Positions 9,381 through 17,813 of a DNA stretch of 55,555 nucleotides are shown piece after piece. The stretch is taken from the NCBI RefSeq assembly GCF_000975135.1, contig NZ_BBRF01000001.1, positions 142,036-197,590 on the forward strand, given 5' to 3'. The notes beneath the pieces are model-generated. The model searched no databases. It was not told the DNA's origin and worked only from the letters and a program-made list of their open reading frames with translations. How positions within the stretch are numbered: position 1 is the stretch's first letter; the number at the start of each line of letters is the position of its first letter. This stretch comes from Demequina aurantiaca (GTDB lineage Bacteria; Actinomycetota; Actinomycetes; Actinomycetales; Demequinaceae). Both the position numbers and the translations under genes were made by a program.

Positions 9381-10859
9381 ATGAACGCTGCAGACCTGAT
9401 TGCGCAAACCCTGGACCACGGTACTTACGTGAGTTGGGACGTTGCCCCGCCAACTCCCCTAGATCCCGACTATGCCGCCACACTGGAGCGAGCATCGGCC
9501 CGTGCCGACCAAGACGAAGCCGTCATCACCGGCGAGGGCACGGTGGATGGCCACCGCGTGTGCGTCATCGTGGGCGAGTTCGCCTACCTGGGCGGTAGCA
9601 TCGGCGTCGCGACGGCCGAGCGCATCACGGCAGCAGTTCGGCGCGCCACCGTCGAAGGACTGCCCTTGCTGGCCGCGCCCGTCTCTGGCGGAACTCGCAT
9701 GCAGGAGGGGACTCGGGCGTTCGTGCAGATGGTTGCGATCGCCGCCGCGGTCGCGGACCACAAGGCCGCTGGGCTCGCGTACCTGGTCTACCTGCGCAAC
9801 CCCACCACTGGCGGAGTCTTCGCCTCGTGGGCGTCCATGGGGCACGTCACCGCTGCGGAGCCGGGGGCCATGGTTGGGTTCCTGGGTCCTCGTGTTTACG
9901 AGGCACTAGAGGGCCACGAGTTTCCCGCTGGCGTCCAGACGGCCGAGAACCTGCACGCACACGGGCTGATCGATGCCGTCATCGGCACCGCTCACCTGCG
10001 AACGCTGATCGTCAACGCTCTCGAGATTTTGGGGGCGCGGGCGCCGAACTCACCGCCTACCCCCGAGACCGCAGTCAAACCCCTCGAGGTCGACGACTGG
10101 GAGGTGGTGCTCCGTAGCCGAGCCCCAGGTCGTCCAGGAAGCCGCGCGCTGATCCATCACGCGTCCACCACGTATATTCCGCTCAGCGGCACCGGCCGTG
10201 GTGATGCCGACCCCACCGTTTCGCTGGGCCTCGCGCTGGTGGGCGGCCAGGGAGTCGCGGTACTCGCCCAGGACAAGGTGGCCCAGACCGGCACCACTCG
10301 CCTGGGTCCGGGTGCACTACGCGTGGTGACCCGTGGGATCGCGCTCGCCGAGGAGCTATCGCTACCACTCGTCACCATCATCGACACGCCTGGCGCAGCA
10401 CTCACCCCGGATGCCGAGGAGGGCGGACTTGCCGGCCAGATCAGCCGCACGTTAACCGGGTTGGTGCGTGCACACGTGCCTGTCGTCTGCGTGCTCTGGG
10501 GCCAAGGTACGGGGGGCGCAGCGTTGGCCATGTTGCCCGCCGATCGAGTCCTCGCTGCGGACCATTCCTGGTTGGCACCCTTGCCGCCCGAGGGCGCCAG
10601 CGCCCTGCGGTATCGCACCACAGATCGCGCGGCAGAGGTCGCACGAGATCAGCGCGTGGCCGCATGGCACCTGCACGAGGACGGGATCGTCGACGAGGTG
10701 GTCGAATGCTCAGCCCCTGACGGCGGCATCGAGGCCATGCGACGTCATCTCATGTGCGCCATTTCCGCCCTCACATCGATTCCAACCGCCGATCTGGTGG
10801 CCAATCGCACCAAACGGTTCGAGCGCGTGGCAGTGGCCAGCCGCCAACCGGGTTCCTAA
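9381..10859 (+). CDS. Acyl-CoA carboxyltransferase, fused AccD-AccA type
   Basis: A 492-residue protein with two crotonase-fold carboxyltransferase halves. The N-terminal half (to about 220) has AccD-like GGTRMQEGTRAF and NPTTGGVFASWASMG. The C-terminal half (about 265-492) has AccA-like LPLVTIIDTPGAALTPDAEEGG and GQGTGGAALAMLPADRV. It lacks the Cys4 zinc finger of E. coli AccD, resembling the single-chain AccD3-type proteins of Actinobacteria. No biotin carboxylase or biotin carrier gene lies nearby, so it either borrows a genome-wide biotin subunit or, like the malonate decarboxylase beta/gamma pair, works without biotin as a decarboxylase. It follows the CoA-transferase by 3 bases and overlaps the convergent lipoprotein gene by 4 bases. 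Confidence 0.82.
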   Translation: MNAADLIAQTLDHGTYVSWDVAPPTPLDPDYAATLERASARADQDEAVITGEGTVDGHRVCVIVGEFAYLGGSIGVATAERITAAVRRATVEGLPLLAAPVSGGTRMQEGTRAFVQMVAIAAAVADHKAAGLAYLVYLRNPTTGGVFASWASMGHVTAAEPGAMVGFLGPRVYEALEGHEFPAGVQTAENLHAHGLIDAVIGTAHLRTLIVNALEILGARAPNSPPTPETAVKPLEVDDWEVVLRSRAPGRPGSRALIHHASTTYIPLSGTGRGDADPTVSLGLALVGGQGVAVLAQDKVAQTGTTRLGPGALRVVTRGIALAEELSLPLVTIIDTPGAALTPDAEEGGLAGQISRTLTGLVRAHVPVVCVLWGQGTGGAALAMLPADRVLAADHSWLAPLPPEGASALRYRTTDRAAEVARDQRVAAWHLHEDGIVDEVVECSAPDGGIEAMRRHLMCAISALTSIPTADLVANRTKRFERVAVASRQPGS

Positions 10860-11251
10860 GAACTGTTGGCATCGGTGGCGATGCGCGCGACGGGATCCGC
10901 GCATTGCACCGGCTGGGATTCCGCGCACTCGTTGACCCACACCTCAATGTGGTCGCCCACCGCCAGGTTGTTGGGGTCAGCCGCCAGCCCGTCCGGGTCT
11001 TCGAGGCCGCCGGCAGTAGGCAGGTCGAAGGTCGCGCCATCAAAGTATTCGTAGCCCTTGTCCGCTGAGAATCCTACGGCGACCGTCGTCGCGTCCTTCG
11101 AGACGGAGGTCACGACGCCCACCGCATCGGCCGGTTGCTGACTACGGATGTCGTCGCTGCCGCTGGACTGCCCCGCACAAGCAGCGATGAGCACGAGCCC
11201 AGGGACGATGGTGAGTGCCCACAATGCGCGGCGCGTTCGCTTCTTAGCCAT
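10856..11251 (-). CDS. Small secreted lipoprotein of unknown function
   Basis: A 131-residue predicted lipoprotein. A basic N-terminus (MAKKRTRRALWALTIVPG) leads into a hydrophobic segment and lipobox AAC at about 23-25. The mature part has short beta-like stretches (AVGVVTSVSKDATTVAVGF; LAVGDHIEVWV) that look like a small beta-barrel. Two cysteines near the C-terminus (ECAESQPVQC) could form a disulfide. I do not recognise a family. It converges with the carboxyltransferase gene, overlapping it by 4 bases, and is probably unrelated to that operon. Confidence 0.75.
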   Translation of the reverse strand: MAKKRTRRALWALTIVPGLVLIAACAGQSSGSDDIRSQQPADAVGVVTSVSKDATTVAVGFSADKGYEYFDGATFDLPTAGGLEDPDGLAADPNNLAVGDHIEVWVNECAESQPVQCADPVARIATDANSS

Positions 11252-11372
11252 ACCTTCTCAACGCACGATGCTCGCAAAGGGTTTCGATTCCGCGCGGCTT
11301 TGTTGCGAGTTTTGCGATCGGTCGCTCGTGACAGCGCCAGCGGCCCCGGCTCACCCTGGTATTCTCGACTGT

Positions 11373-11467
11373 CGCGGCAAGCCCGCGTCACGCCCTCGTA
11401 GCTCAGCGGATAGAGCACCGGTTTCCGGTACCGAAGGTCGCAGGTTCGACTCCTGTCGAGGGCACCC
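11373..11467 (+). repeat. 95-bp direct repeat, left copy (contains tRNA-Arg)
   Basis: This stretch is identical base for base to 22870-22964. It covers 19 bp upstream of the tRNA, the whole tRNA gene and 3 bp after it. The two copies are 11,497 bp apart and have the same orientation. Identity stops abruptly on both sides. Confidence 0.97.
11392..11464 (+). tRNA. tRNA-Arg (anticodon CCG), copy 1
   Basis: A 73-base cloverleaf: 7-bp acceptor stem GCCCTCG/CGAGGGC, D arm GCTC...GAGC, anticodon loop TTCCGGT giving anticodon CCG, and T arm with TTCGACT. The discriminator base is A, and CCA is not encoded. The anticodon stem has one C-A mismatch at its outer pair. Copy 1 follows 140 bp of non-coding DNA (11252-11391) that could hold its native promoter; a TATTCT-like -10 is at 11360-11365. 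Confidence 0.95.
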
Positions 11468-11479
11468 TTCAGTTGGGCC

Positions 11480-14386
11480 CTACGAGGATAGGTCCCATTC
11501 CCCCGGGATTGGCTCAAAGCCTCGCGCTGCGTTGAGCCCGCCCAATGCCTGAGCCACCGCCTCCCACTGATTGCTCTTGATCATTGGCAGGCCATTGCGC
11601 AGCGTGAAGTCTGGACGCCACTTCCCCCCATCGCTCCACCCGAGACCGATGAAGTATCCGGTCTGAGCAAACGCTCCCATCAGGGCCCCCGACGCGGCCG
11701 CATCGTTGACGAGGTCTGACAGAGGGGTGTCGAGGGTGATGCGGTTGGTCGCCGATGGCCGCGACAGCCATTCGACTTCACGGACATGCGTCCCGCTCCC
11801 TACGCGCTCAGGTTCGACACCGGGAAGATCGATGACACCTTCACCGTTGGCGGGCACGGCCACCTCTACGGAGAGCAGGTCTGCGGAGATGCTCCACGCC
11901 ACTTCGAAGCGGCCGATCGTGGTCTCTAGCGAGGCTGACGCGGACGAGAGGTCACCGCCGGGGCGCGGCGCGAACCGTACCGTTCCGATGCCAGCGAAAG
12001 AGCGCTCGCCCCACGCGCGGGCGGCGTCGATCCCGGCAATCTCTCGATGCATCCAATCCGCCACGGCCCCGAGCGCGTAGTGGTTGAACGATGTCATTTC
12101 TCCTGGATTCACGGACCCGTCAGGCATCAGCGAGTCCCATCGCTCCCAGATCGTCGTGGCACCCTTGGTTACCGGGTAGAGCCAGGACGGGCACTCCGTC
12201 TCTAGTAGGAGTCGATAGGCGACGTCGCGGTGACCAGTCTCCGTCAGCGCGTCGCAGATGAGGGGTGTCCCCACGAAGCCCGTACGAATCCGGTAGGCGT
12301 GGGCCACCACGAGCTCGGCGAGTCGACTACCGGCCCTTTCGAGGCGCTCGTCACCCTCGAGGAGGCCGAAACTTATGGCGACCGCATACGCCGTGTGCGC
12401 GTCGGAGGTCATCCTCCCCGATGCCGTGACGTAGGTTGCGAGAAAGGCCGCCTTGGTGCGCCTTGCCAAGGCCGAGTACTTCTCGTGGTCGTCGTCTTTG
12501 CCCAGCCGTTCCGCAGTCGCGGCCACCACCGACAGCGATCGGTAGAGGTACGCAGATGCGACGATCTCCGGCTTGGTCTTGGCATCGGCAGGGTTGAAGT
12601 GAGGCGCAGTGGGGTCAAGCCAATCGCCGAACTGGAAGCCGCCCTCCCACAGGCCAGCCTCATCCGTCTGTGCCAGGACGACATCGAGCCAGGACGTCAT
12701 GGAGTCGTAGGAGTGAGTCAGGACGGCATCGTTGCCGAACATCCCAAAGATGGCGGCCGGGACCAGAGTCACTGCGTCGCCCCACGCCGCGGCCGGCAGC
12801 ACGGGACCGGCGTCGACAGACGATGGCACCACCGACGGGACGACTCCACCAAAGCGCCTCTGCTCCAGCGCCAAGTCTTCGAGCCACGACTCGAGCATCG
12901 CCGAAGAGTCATAGAGGTAGGTGGCTGTCGGAGCAAAGACTTGGACGTCCCCTGTCCAGCCCAGACGCTCGTCGCGCTGGGGACAGTCGGTCGGGATGGA
13001 CAGGAAGTTGCCGCGCATTCCCCACACGACGTTTGAGTGCAATTGATTGAGGAGCGGGTTGCTCGACTCGAAGCGCCCTGTTCTCGCCATGTCGGTGTGC
13101 ACGACGACGGCCGCGACCGAGCGCAATGCATCCTCACTAGGCAACCCCGAGATCTCGGCGTAGCGGAAGCCATGAAAGGTGAATCGGGGGGCAAAGTCCA
13201 CGGCCCCCGCCGGACCGACGATGACCGAGTCAGTGGCGGCGGCATGACGCAAGGGCCGCGTGGCCAACTCGCCATCCTCCAGCACCTCGGCGTGTCGCAT
13301 CGTGATGATGGAGCCCTCGGGGGCGATCGCTGACAGGTCCAGCCACCCCACGAGGTTCTGCCCAAAGTCAATCTGGGCGATGCCGTCGTTCCAGGTGATT
13401 TCCGTAGCCTCGACGCGCTCAATACGCCGAACGGGAGGGGCGTACGCAGGACGCAGGACTGACTGGTCAACGTCGACGACTTGAGCGCTTGAGGCCTCCG
13501 GAAATGCCGGTCGCCCATCGCGCGTCGTACTCAACCCCTGATCGCGACGACGGTCGTCTCGTCGTTCACCCTGGTAGATGGACGCCGACAGTGTGAGGCC
13601 CGACCAGGTCGCGTCCCACGTCTCATCGGTTCCGACAAGCTCGACTCGGCCATCGTCGTACTCGAGACGCACATGCATCCACACCGACTGGGGACCGTCG
13701 TAGCCCTTGGCGAACACACCGTCGAAGCCCACACGTTCGCCGAACCAACCCTCGGCCACTTCGGCGCCCACAACGTTGTCGCCCTCATGCAGCAGTGCGG
13801 TGAGATCGGCGGTCTGCGTCAGCAGTCGCTGGTCATAGGCGGTCCACCCGGGGGCGAGGACTTCGTCGGAGGCAACGACGCCATTCACCGTGGCTTCGTA
13901 CACGCCGTGTGCCGTTGAGGTGAGCACTGCCCGACGAAGTCCCGGTTGTACGTCCACCACCTTGGCTACTCGGAAAGTGGGTCGCGGATCGGTGAGTTTC
14001 GGGCCCGCGGGAGGGGCGCCCGATGCCGTAATGAACTGTGCCGACAATGCTTGGGGCTGCAGCGCAGCGGTACGGACTACAGTCCACGGCGAGTACTCGC
14101 TCGGCGTTTCATCGACGCCAAACACCCGCAGGCGCAGGCGCACGTCCGCAAAGTCATCGAGTGGAGAGAACGGCCAAGAGGCTCCCGACGACAGCGAGCT
14201 CAAGAGCCTCACCTGCGCCGTCTCCCCATCCCGGTCAAGCTGAATCTCTACCGCGGTTTGCCGCCAACCATCCTCGTCCGCGACGACGCTCCATGACAAC
14301 AGGGGTGCAGGAGACGCGACGAACTCTGGGCCCCCTCGCGGACCTACGAGCACGCGATCAACGACGACTCTCGACTCCTGCGACAT
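11480..14386 (-). CDS. Alpha-L-rhamnosidase, GH78 (enzyme 1)
   Basis: A 968-residue GH78 enzyme that hydrolyses terminal alpha-L-rhamnose. The Bac_rhamnosid N-terminal beta domains come first, then a central (alpha/alpha)6 catalytic domain and a C-terminal beta domain. The hallmark SIPTDCPQRDERLGWTGD runs from about 463, with Glu473 the likely general acid; Glu748 in TTIWERWDSLMPDGSVNPG is the likely second catalytic Glu. There is no signal peptide, so it acts in the cytoplasm on imported substrate. It starts 71 bp after TetR 2 on the same strand and is probably cotranscribed with it. GAAAGG precedes the ATG. Its stop lies 13 bp beyond the left repeat. It is paralogous to the enzyme at 35571-38351. 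Confidence 0.94.
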   Translation of the reverse strand: MSQESRVVVDRVLVGPRGGPEFVASPAPLLSWSVVADEDGWRQTAVEIQLDRDGETAQVRLLSSLSSGASWPFSPLDDFADVRLRLRVFGVDETPSEYSPWTVVRTAALQPQALSAQFITASGAPPAGPKLTDPRPTFRVAKVVDVQPGLRRAVLTSTAHGVYEATVNGVVASDEVLAPGWTAYDQRLLTQTADLTALLHEGDNVVGAEVAEGWFGERVGFDGVFAKGYDGPQSVWMHVRLEYDDGRVELVGTDETWDATWSGLTLSASIYQGERRDDRRRDQGLSTTRDGRPAFPEASSAQVVDVDQSVLRPAYAPPVRRIERVEATEITWNDGIAQIDFGQNLVGWLDLSAIAPEGSIITMRHAEVLEDGELATRPLRHAAATDSVIVGPAGAVDFAPRFTFHGFRYAEISGLPSEDALRSVAAVVVHTDMARTGRFESSNPLLNQLHSNVVWGMRGNFLSIPTDCPQRDERLGWTGDVQVFAPTATYLYDSSAMLESWLEDLALEQRRFGGVVPSVVPSSVDAGPVLPAAAWGDAVTLVPAAIFGMFGNDAVLTHSYDSMTSWLDVVLAQTDEAGLWEGGFQFGDWLDPTAPHFNPADAKTKPEIVASAYLYRSLSVVAATAERLGKDDDHEKYSALARRTKAAFLATYVTASGRMTSDAHTAYAVAISFGLLEGDERLERAGSRLAELVVAHAYRIRTGFVGTPLICDALTETGHRDVAYRLLLETECPSWLYPVTKGATTIWERWDSLMPDGSVNPGEMTSFNHYALGAVADWMHREIAGIDAARAWGERSFAGIGTVRFAPRPGGDLSSASASLETTIGRFEVAWSISADLLSVEVAVPANGEGVIDLPGVEPERVGSGTHVREVEWLSRPSATNRITLDTPLSDLVNDAAASGALMGAFAQTGYFIGLGWSDGGKWRPDFTLRNGLPMIKSNQWEAVAQALGGLNAARGFEPIPGEWDLSS

Positions 14387-14457
14387 ACTTAACTACCTTT
14401 CAGTTTTTGCGCCATCTTGCTGCATTTTCGCGACATCGCGGCGGAAATAGCAGCGAT

Positions 14458-15063
14458 CTAGAGAGCCACAGTGACCAGCGACTGGAGGTGCGTCCGCACG
14501 TCCGCCACCAGGTCGAATTTGGTCCGCCCGTAAAGCCATTGCAGTTGGAGGCCATCAACGACCGCCATCATTGAACGCGCCGCGTGACCCGGCTCAACTC
14601 CGGGCCGGAGAGTTCCCTCTTCGCGCATCACAATGAAGGACTGGCGCGCCTGATCGCCGATCCAGTCGTAGCGTCCCCTGAAGTACTCATGCGCGGGGTG
14701 ATCGTCCGCGGTGCCTTCAGCAGCAAGAATGGTGTAGAGCTCTATCATCCCTGGTTCTTCGCAGTTCATGCGCACAACTTCAAGAAATCCACGAAGTGCG
14801 TCAATGCCCGGCGAAGTGATCGTGGCGAAGTATTCGCGGCTCCGCTCGTCCCGCAGGTCGAGCACCGCCTGCAGCAATCCTGTCTTGGATTTGAAGTGAA
14901 ACAAGATGCCTGCCTGGCTCAGGCCAACCCGGTCCGCGACGGTACGCAGCGAGCCATTGGTATAGCCGCTCTCCGCAAACACCTCGAATGCAGCATCGAG
15001 AATGTCGCGGCGCCGATCAGCCGTCTTGGCATAGCTTCCGCGGATTGCCGTTGTGTCGCTCAT
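14458..15063 (-). CDS. TetR/AcrR-family transcriptional regulator (TetR 2)
   Basis: A 201-residue repressor with the helix-turn-helix at about residues 15-60 (RRDILDAAFEVFAESGY; VADRVGLSQAGILFHF). It is clearly paralogous to TetR 1, sharing the same DHPAHEYF block and LRPGVEPG/VDGLQLQWLYG C-terminal region. The start is uncertain: the ATG at 15063 gives a normal TetR N-terminus, while a GTG at 15081 would add six residues, and neither has a clear ribosome site. It lies divergent from importer 2 and upstream of the GH78 gene on the same strand, so one operator in the 15064-15201 gap could control all three units. Inducer unknown; an imported glycoside or its aglycone is the natural guess. Confidence 0.88.
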   Translation of the reverse strand: MSDTTAIRGSYAKTADRRRDILDAAFEVFAESGYTNGSLRTVADRVGLSQAGILFHFKSKTGLLQAVLDLRDERSREYFATITSPGIDALRGFLEVVRMNCEEPGMIELYTILAAEGTADDHPAHEYFRGRYDWIGDQARQSFIVMREEGTLRPGVEPGHAARSMMAVVDGLQLQWLYGRTKFDLVADVRTHLQSLVTVAL

Positions 15064-15114
15064 AATGCGCCACGTTAGCACCCCGGCTACCCATCTCCGT
15101 AACGATTGAGTTGA

Positions 15115-15136
15115 AAACTAACCACCCCTTCAGTTT
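15115..15136. promoter_or_regulatory. Putative TetR 2 operator in divergent promoter region
   Basis: A 22-bp element with inverted ends AAACT...AGTTT sits in the divergent gap between TetR 2 and the importer 2 operon. Read on the minus strand it shares the outer layout (AAACT, then GGTTA, then GTTTTC) with the site at 6533-6552, consistent with the paralogy of the two regulators. It is a single copy, so support is weaker than for the TetR 1 sites. Confidence 0.4.
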
Positions 15137-15201
15137 CCGTGCTACATTTCCCAAGTCGCCGGTCGAACTGTCCAGCGAACTCATACTGAGATTGGGGAAC
15201 A

Positions 15202-16764
15202 ATGAAGTTTTCATATCGCGCCGCCGCGCTCACTGCGGTCGGTGTTCTAGCCCTGGCGGCTTGCTCGTCTACGGACAACGACTCGGGAGCTGACCCCTCG
15301 AGCTCTGCGGCCACAAGCGAGACAGGCGCTGCACTGGCACCCTTGCTGAACCTCGGCGTCGTCGACTCCCCCGGCCAAGGCGGATTCGTTGCGGCCGACA
15401 TGTCCTTCGCCACCAAGGCCCCCTACGGCCAGGCAATCTATGACACGCTCGTGCGAGCCACCCCAAGCAACTTGCTTGAACCGTCCCTCGCCACGGACTG
15501 GGGTTACGACACCAGCAAGACCGAACTCACGTTGAAGCTTCGTGACGACGTGAAATTCACCGACGGCACGGATTTCAACGCCGATGCGGCAGCACAGAAC
15601 ATCTTGCGGTTCCGAGACGGCTCGGCAGAGAACGCAAACTGGTTGGCGAACGTCGCGGACGCTGTCGCAGAGGATGCTCAGACACTGGTCATTACCCTCA
15701 GCGCGCCGGATCCTGCGCTGCTGCTCAACCTGTCGCGCGCCGCGGGATATCAGCAGTCCCCCGCCTCATTCGACAGTGACACTCCAGTGGGATCCGGACC
15801 CTACATTCTCGATGAGACCCAGTCGGTGGTGGACGCGTCATACGTGTTCGATGCAAACCCCGACTACTGGGCTCCGGATTACCAGCACTACGACGAGATC
15901 GCCATGACCGTCTTCGATGACCCAGTCTCCATGCAGAACGCGCTCATGGGTGACCAGCTCGATGCAGCTCTCTTCACTGGCTACCAAGGGTTCGACCAGA
16001 TCGAGGGGGCAGGCTACACCGCCCACGAATACGCGCAGGACTGGGAGGGTCTCCTCCTGTTCGACCGCACCGGTCAGCTTTCCGAGCCCATGGGAGACGT
16101 TCGAGTGCGTCAGGCAATCAACTTTGCCATCGACAAGGAAGGTCTCCTCGAGGGACTTGCCGGCGGGCGTGGCGAGGTCACCACTCAGGTATTCGGGAAA
16201 GAAACCCCCGGGTACGACGCTGAACTCGAATACGCGTACCCGTACGACCCGGAGAAGGCCAAGTCCCTGCTCGCCGAGGCTGGTTACGCCGATGGTTTCA
16301 CCATCGACTTCCCCACTGTGAGCTTTGTCCCGCAGGCTACTTTCGACCTGGTCGGCCAGCAGCTCGCCGAGGTCGGCATCACGGCTAACTTCACGGACAT
16401 CGCACCCCAGGACTACTTCCCCACCATGTTGGGAGGCAGTGTTGCCCTGGCATCCTTCCGCCTCGAGCAGCCGGCTACGGCCTGGGAGACCTACTCCCTC
16501 GAACTGAGCCAAGGTGCGCCCTGGAATGCGTTCCACACACCTGACGACACCGTCGCAGGCTATGGCGAGACCATCCAGACGGGAAGCGATGCGGATTCTG
16601 CAGCTGCGGCAGCGGAGTTGAACAAGTACATCGTCGACCAGGCGTGGTTCAACCCGTGGTACCGCACCATCACCACGTTCTATACCGACGCCGAGACTGA
16701 TGTCACGCCTCAGGTTGGAAACGTCTACCCCTACCTCTGGAACATCGTTCCCGTCACCAACTAG
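15202..16764 (+). CDS. Family 5 solute-binding lipoprotein of ABC importer 2
   Basis: A 520-residue lipoprotein with signal MKFSYRAAALTAVGVLA, lipobox LAAC and a Ser/Asp-rich linker. SBP_bac_5 motifs follow: LATDWGYDTSKTELTLKLRD, KFTDGTDFNADAAAQ, PVGSGPYIL, VRQAINFAIDKEGLL and a C-terminal VYPYLWNI. The layout mirrors the protein at 4896-6470 along its whole length. The ATG at 15202 follows GGGGAA. It is the first of five same-strand genes ending with the beta-phosphoglucomutase::GH3 fusion, which makes a sugar glycoside more likely than a peptide as the ligand (inference). Confidence 0.92.
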   Translation: MKFSYRAAALTAVGVLALAACSSTDNDSGADPSSSAATSETGAALAPLLNLGVVDSPGQGGFVAADMSFATKAPYGQAIYDTLVRATPSNLLEPSLATDWGYDTSKTELTLKLRDDVKFTDGTDFNADAAAQNILRFRDGSAENANWLANVADAVAEDAQTLVITLSAPDPALLLNLSRAAGYQQSPASFDSDTPVGSGPYILDETQSVVDASYVFDANPDYWAPDYQHYDEIAMTVFDDPVSMQNALMGDQLDAALFTGYQGFDQIEGAGYTAHEYAQDWEGLLLFDRTGQLSEPMGDVRVRQAINFAIDKEGLLEGLAGGRGEVTTQVFGKETPGYDAELEYAYPYDPEKAKSLLAEAGYADGFTIDFPTVSFVPQATFDLVGQQLAEVGITANFTDIAPQDYFPTMLGGSVALASFRLEQPATAWETYSLELSQGAPWNAFHTPDDTVAGYGETIQTGSDADSAAAAAELNKYIVDQAWFNPWYRTITTFYTDAETDVTPQVGNVYPYLWNIVPVTN

Positions 16765-16768
16765 AAGT

Positions 16769-16801
16769 CGTTTGGGGGGCGCGGGGTGTGCCCCCCAAAC
16801 G
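16769..16801 (+). terminator. Intercistronic hairpin after binding-protein gene 2
   Basis: A perfect 12-bp inverted repeat (16769-16780 with 16790-16801; G6/C6 core) begins 4 bases after the binding-protein stop and is followed by GTTTCTC. It is probably a partial terminator that lowers expression of the permease and ATPase genes relative to the binding protein. Confidence 0.65.
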
Positions 16802-16871
16802 GTTTCTCAACTACCCATGTGGGAGCTCAACTCAGAAGAGCATCCCACTCACCACCACACTGGAGACTGAC

Positions 16872-17813
16872 GTGGGACGCTTTATCGCGCGGCGCATAGT
16901 GGCAGGAATCAGCCTGCTGTTCGTCATCACGAGTGCCGCCTATTTCCTGTTGTACTTGAGCGGCGGTGACGTCGCACGCAACCTTTTGGGACCCACCGCG
17001 ACCGACGCGCAGGTGGCCGCGAAGGCAACCGAGCTCGGCCTCGACCAGCCTCTCCTCACTCGCTATTGGGACTGGCTCAGCGGAGCCCTCACCGGGGACT
17101 TTGGAAACTCATGGGCGTCCCGCGCCCCGGTGACTGAACTCCTCTCCGGCCGCGTCGCCGTCACCTTGACCATCGTCGTCGCGGCCGTGATTGTGTCGGG
17201 CATCGGCGCTGTCATTCTCGGTTCGCTCGCCTCCTCACGCGGCGGCTGGGTGGACCGGACCATCCAAGTAGCGTCGCTCGTCGGCGCGGCGGTGCCCGGA
17301 TTCCTCATCGCAATGGTGCTGGTTCTGGTCGTCGCGATCAATCTCGGGTGGTTCGAACCCACGGGCTACATCAATCCGTCGACGTCGATCACCGGCTGGT
17401 TATCGACTGCCGTGCTACCCATCACTGCGCTGGCTGTCGCTGGTGTTGCCGGGGTCACGCAACAGGTCCGCGGCTCCATGCTGGACGAGCGCCGCAAAGA
17501 CTACGTTCGCACTCTCGAGTGTCGCGGACTTTCCTCCAGGACCATTACCTATCAGCACGTGCTGCGCAACGCGTCGGGGCCGGCCTTGAACGTACTGGCA
17601 CTCATGTTCGTCGCCATGCTGGGTGGTGCAGTCGTGGTCGAGCAGGTGTTCTCGATTCCCGGCCTTGGCAAGCTCACTGTTACCTCGACGCTGAGCAGCG
17701 ACGTCCCCGTCATCATGGGCATCGTCGTCGTCACCGTCGTCCTCGTCGTCATTCTCAACCTGCTGATCGACCTACTGCAGGCTTGGCTCAATCCGAAGGT
17801 GCGCCTGTCATGA
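16872..17813 (+). CDS. ABC importer 2 permease, DppB type
   Basis: A 313-residue membrane protein, the same length as its paralog at 3882-4823. It begins (GTG) GRFIARRIVAGISLLFVIT with the first transmembrane helix at about 8-28. The EAA loop is DYVRTLECRGLSSRTITYQH and the C-terminus LNPKVRLS. I chose the GTG at 16872 rather than an in-frame ATG at 16788, because the longer version would add 28 unlikely residues that start inside the intergenic hairpin, and GGAG precedes the GTG. Confidence 0.9.
   Translation: MGRFIARRIVAGISLLFVITSAAYFLLYLSGGDVARNLLGPTATDAQVAAKATELGLDQPLLTRYWDWLSGALTGDFGNSWASRAPVTELLSGRVAVTLTIVVAAVIVSGIGAVILGSLASSRGGWVDRTIQVASLVGAAVPGFLIAMVLVLVVAINLGWFEPTGYINPSTSITGWLSTAVLPITALAVAGVAGVTQQVRGSMLDERRKDYVRTLECRGLSSRTITYQHVLRNASGPALNVLALMFVAMLGGAVVVEQVFSIPGLGKLTVTSTLSSDVPVIMGIVVVTVVLVVILNLLIDLLQAWLNPKVRLS

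Noticed and set aside
14388..14408. A TTCAGTTT-containing stretch before GH78 enzyme 1 that resembles the TetR 2 element at 15115-15136
   Set aside because: It coincides with the ribosome-binding site (GAAAGG on the minus strand), and the inverted halves are spaced differently. The match is too short to call an operator.
17348..17809. Upstream extension of the fused permease-ATPase frame through the permease gene
   Set aside because: It overlaps a clearly conserved permease in another frame and encodes Arg/His-rich nonsense. The ATGA overlap at 17810 is the natural start.
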